The translations under genes and the position numbers were made by a program. A DNA stretch of 34,656 nucleotides, taken from contig CAJMLL010000024.1 in NCBI GenBank assembly GCA_905214225.1, positions 1 to 34,656 of the forward strand. Direction: 5' to 3'. The first letter of the stretch is position 1. Each line of letters opens with the position of its first letter. Origin of the DNA: an uncultured bacterium. GTDB taxonomy: Bacteria; Bacillota; Clostridia; Peptostreptococcales; Anaerovoracaceae. The notes beneath the pieces were generated by a model. The model saw only the letters and a list, made by a program, of their open reading frames with translations. It made no database searches and was not told where the DNA came from. Positions 32,478-34,656 of this stretch are shown here, in pieces.

Positions 32478-34268
32478 TTATACGGCTCTGGTGTACTTCT
32501 TCAGCCACTCTTTCTCCTCATCGTTCAGATATGGAGAAGTTACCTCATAAACCTTCTTGTGGTAGTCGTTCAGCATCTGACGTTCTTCATCCGTCATGAA
32601 GTCAGGGTTGATCGCATCCAGGTCCATCGGAACCCAGGTTATCGGTTCCAGATGCATGAACTGACCGAATTCATTCTTTTCATCCTTGCAGACGAGCAGT
32701 TCGTTCTCCAGACGTACTCCATGGGATCCTTCAATATAGATTCCCGGCTCGTCAGTAATGACCATGCCCTCTTCCATAATCGCGGTATCTCCGTCAATGA
32801 ATCTGGAACGGAAGCTTGCCGGGCTCTCGTGGATGTTCAGCAGATAACCGACACCATGTCCGGTTCCGTGATTGAAGTTCATGCGGCGCTTCCAGAACGG
32901 ATTTCTTGCCAGGTTATCTACGGCAACACCCGTTACTCCGTACTGGAATACAGCGTTTCCAAGGGACAGATTGCTGATGGCAACCAGAGTGAAGTCGTCC
33001 TTCATCTTCTGTGTGATCGGTCCCAGGACATAGGTTCTGGTAATATCTGTAGATCCTTCCCAGAAGCCTGCTCCTGTATCAGTCAGCAGCATGCCTTCCG
33101 GCTTCAGTTCAACATCCGTCTCCGGTGTCGGAGCATAATGAACGATTGCTGCGTGCTCTGCATAGGAAGAAATCGGCTCAAAACTCGGCTTGATGTAGTT
33201 GCCCATTTCTTTTCTGAACTCATCCAGTTTATCCGACGCGCTGATCTCTGTGATCTTGATCTTTCCGACATTCTCCTTCAGCCACTTCATGAAGCGGATA
33301 TGAGCGACACTGTCCTTGATCTCAGCCTTCTTGATATTTTCGATCTCAACCGGGTTCTTGATGGTCTTGAAGGTCTCCTCCGGGCTCATGCAGTTGATCT
33401 TCTCAACGCCGTCCGGAATATTGCTGTACAGAGCATAGTTGATCTTCAGCGGATCCAGCATAATGGACTGTCCTACAGGAACCTTCTTGATGTCCTCATA
33501 AACATCGTTGTACGGGTGGAGTGTAACGCCCAGCGCAGCGAGGTGTTCCTTAATCTCATCGCTCAGCTTGCTTTCATCAACATAGAGATGATAGTCATTC
33601 TGTGTAATGATCGCATAGGACAGGAGCAGCGGGAAATAGTCGATATCATCGCCTCTGATGTTCAGTGTCCAGCAGATGTCATCCGGTGTAGTCTCGACAT
33701 GAACGTCTGCTCCGGCATCCTTCATTTTCTCACGAATGTCAGCAATCTTCTCTTCTGCAGTCTTTCCCGCATATTTAACAGGAAGCTCCCAGGCCGGCTT
33801 GTCGGACATCGGCGGACGGTCCTTCCAGATGACATCGATCAGATCCTTTGTGTACTCGATCTTCGCGTGATTTCTCTCCGCAACATCCGCGTACTCCTGA
33901 CCCTCATCCATGGAAACTACACGGCCGTCAAAACCGATGGTCTCGCCTTCTTTTACGGTATCTTTCAGATATTCTGCCAGTGTCGGAACGCCAGGCTCAT
34001 ACATCTTCATCAGCTGAACCGTTGTTCCCTCCAGCTGCTTTCCTGCCTGGATGAAGTAGCGTCCGTCTGTCCAGAGGCGGGCGTCATTCATGGAAATCAG
34101 CGCAGTTCCTGCGGAACCGGTGAATCCGGTAATGAATACACGAGCCTTGAAATGCTCGCCTACATACTCATCCTGATGAAAGTCTGCAGTCGGAACGATA
34201 AAATAGTCAATGCCGTTTTTCTTCATCTGCTCACGAAGAGCAGCCAGTCTTTCTGGAATTATACTCAT
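32478..34268 (-). CDS. Xaa-Pro aminopeptidase (M24B family)
   Basis: The 596-residue cytosolic metallopeptidase removes an N-terminal residue next to proline. Two creatinase-like N-terminal domains (about 1-310) include FIVPTADFHQDEY and FTGSAGTALI. The pita-bread catalytic domain carries the five dinuclear-metal ligands: D in TDTGAGFW, D in STDITRTY, H in NHGTGHGVGY, E in ITDEPGIY and E in RLENELLV. The length fits the long form (about 600). ATG 34268 has AAGGGAG upstream; an in-frame start at 34331 would add residues unlike the family. It lies downstream of a peptide-type transporter fragment, consistent with use of imported peptides. Confidence 0.93.
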   Translation of the reverse strand: MSIIPERLAALREQMKKNGIDYFIVPTADFHQDEYVGEHFKARVFITGFTGSAGTALISMNDARLWTDGRYFIQAGKQLEGTTVQLMKMYEPGVPTLAEYLKDTVKEGETIGFDGRVVSMDEGQEYADVAERNHAKIEYTKDLIDVIWKDRPPMSDKPAWELPVKYAGKTAEEKIADIREKMKDAGADVHVETTPDDICWTLNIRGDDIDYFPLLLSYAIITQNDYHLYVDESKLSDEIKEHLAALGVTLHPYNDVYEDIKKVPVGQSIMLDPLKINYALYSNIPDGVEKINCMSPEETFKTIKNPVEIENIKKAEIKDSVAHIRFMKWLKENVGKIKITEISASDKLDEFRKEMGNYIKPSFEPISSYAEHAAIVHYAPTPETDVELKPEGMLLTDTGAGFWEGSTDITRTYVLGPITQKMKDDFTLVAISNLSLGNAVFQYGVTGVAVDNLARNPFWKRRMNFNHGTGHGVGYLLNIHESPASFRSRFIDGDTAIMEEGMVITDEPGIYIEGSHGVRLENELLVCKDEKNEFGQFMHLEPITWVPMDLDAINPDFMTDEERQMLNDYHKKVYEVTSPYLNDEEKEWLKKYTRAV

Positions 34269-34293
34269 TATTACACACTCCCTTCTTATCAGA

Positions 34294-34320
34294 ACCGCCC
34301 TGCCCTTCGGGCAGAGCGGT
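34294..34320 (-). other. Intercistronic hairpin between transporter and aminopeptidase
   Basis: Minus-strand ACCGC-T-CTGCCC pairs with GGGCAG-G-GCGGT around a GAA loop. There is no T-tract, so it is more likely a processing or stabilising hairpin, or a weak attenuator, than a terminator. Confidence 0.55.
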
Positions 34321-34344
34321 CTCTTACACATCTTTCAGTTTTGC

Positions 34345-34620
34345 TTATTTCTCTGCTTCCTTATCTTTGTTTTCAACAAGTGAACGCAGCGGCTTATCCA
34401 TGATGAACAGGATGATCATGCAGGCAAATGCTACAACTGCAACGCCGATGCAGGCATGAACGAATGTAAACTTGCCGTTGAAGGCAAACGCGTAAACGTT
34501 CGCATACAGTTTTGCGGCAAAGAAGATTCCCAGGCTCCATACGGCCTGCATAACTCCCATCAGACGGCTCGGAGAATATTCTGCGATGAAGGCATTTCCC
34601 AGCAGACCGTCCGAAAACGT
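34345..34620 (-). pseudogene. C-terminal fragment of an MFS (probably peptide) transporter
   Basis: The frame reads SDGLLGNAFIAEYSPSRLMG from about 34614, then two hydrophobic helices (SLGIFFAAKLYANVYAF and CIGVAVVAFACMIILFIM) and a charged tail ending at TAA 34347-34345. The style fits the end of POT/PTR-type major facilitators, and the neighbouring aminopeptidase supports a peptide substrate. An in-frame TGA at 34623-34621 precedes the conserved sequence, and the last 36 bases of the window are AT-rich and unrelated. The gene is therefore broken, or the window ends at a rearrangement or assembly join. Confidence 0.6.
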
Positions 34621-34656
34621 TCATTTTTCAACGCTTCTACGGTCTATATAAGTTAA

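Overview
The window looks like chromosomal DNA of an anaerobic Firmicute, most likely a gut-type clostridium of the Lachnospiraceae or a close relative. The evidence is a mid-range GC content, strong AGGAG-type ribosome binding sites, a cobalamin-dependent methionine synthase with a separate reactivation protein, a homocysteine methyltransferase/MTHFR fusion, a monomeric [FeFe] hydrogenase, a FeoA-FeoB fusion, and the tail of a surface Fn3 protein with a lysine-rich YKKVNGK-type ending. The taxonomic call is inference from gene content. The content is mostly amino-acid biosynthesis and core metabolism, with decayed DNA at both ends and one IS remnant near 22.4-22.7 kb.

Layout: 1-1100 holds the broken 3' end of an Fn3-type gene, its terminator, and AT-rich DNA with recurring TACCAA/TTGGTA words. 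1160-6156 (minus) is a methionine/one-carbon operon: MetH reactivation protein, MetH core, homocysteine methyltransferase-MTHFR. 6321-7826 (minus) is an [FeFe] hydrogenase. 8086-15920 (minus) is a seven-gene aromatic operon (DAHP synthase, tyrA, aroB, aroA, aroC, pheA, then an overlapping FAD oxidoreductase). It is preceded by a 31-codon leader peptide with five Tyr then three Phe codons and a complete set of attenuator pairings. 16481-17749 (plus) is a lone hisD. 17936-18144 holds a promoter, a structured RNA and a terminator with no protein gene.

18159-21578 (minus) is a SNF2-family helicase, divergent from an HD-domain hydrolase at 21813-22313. 22374-22678 holds a long fold-back repeat and the left end of an IS3-family element. 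22916-25306 (minus) is feoAB and 25585-25938 (minus) a small cupin. 26064-28417 (plus) is an ilv unit: strong promoter, 40-codon Ile/Val/Leu-rich leader peptide, intrinsic terminator, a 350-nt stretch with seven GGATTG words, then acetolactate synthase. 28809-28896 is tRNA-Ser(CGA). 29106-30074 (plus) is a cation diffusion facilitator with an apparent AUC start, whose 3' end overlaps a convergent methionine gamma-lyase (30031-31230, minus). That gene is divergent from a LysR regulator. The window ends with an Xaa-Pro aminopeptidase and a truncated peptide-type MFS transporter.

The most notable observation is that two amino-acid biosynthetic units in this Firmicute carry enteric-style ribosome-mediated attenuators (Tyr/Phe and Ile/Val/Leu leader peptides). 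The T-box or S-box elements usually expected in this phylum are absent there. The long GGATTG-bearing leader downstream of the ilv attenuator and the orphan RNA at 18 kb are the least explained elements.
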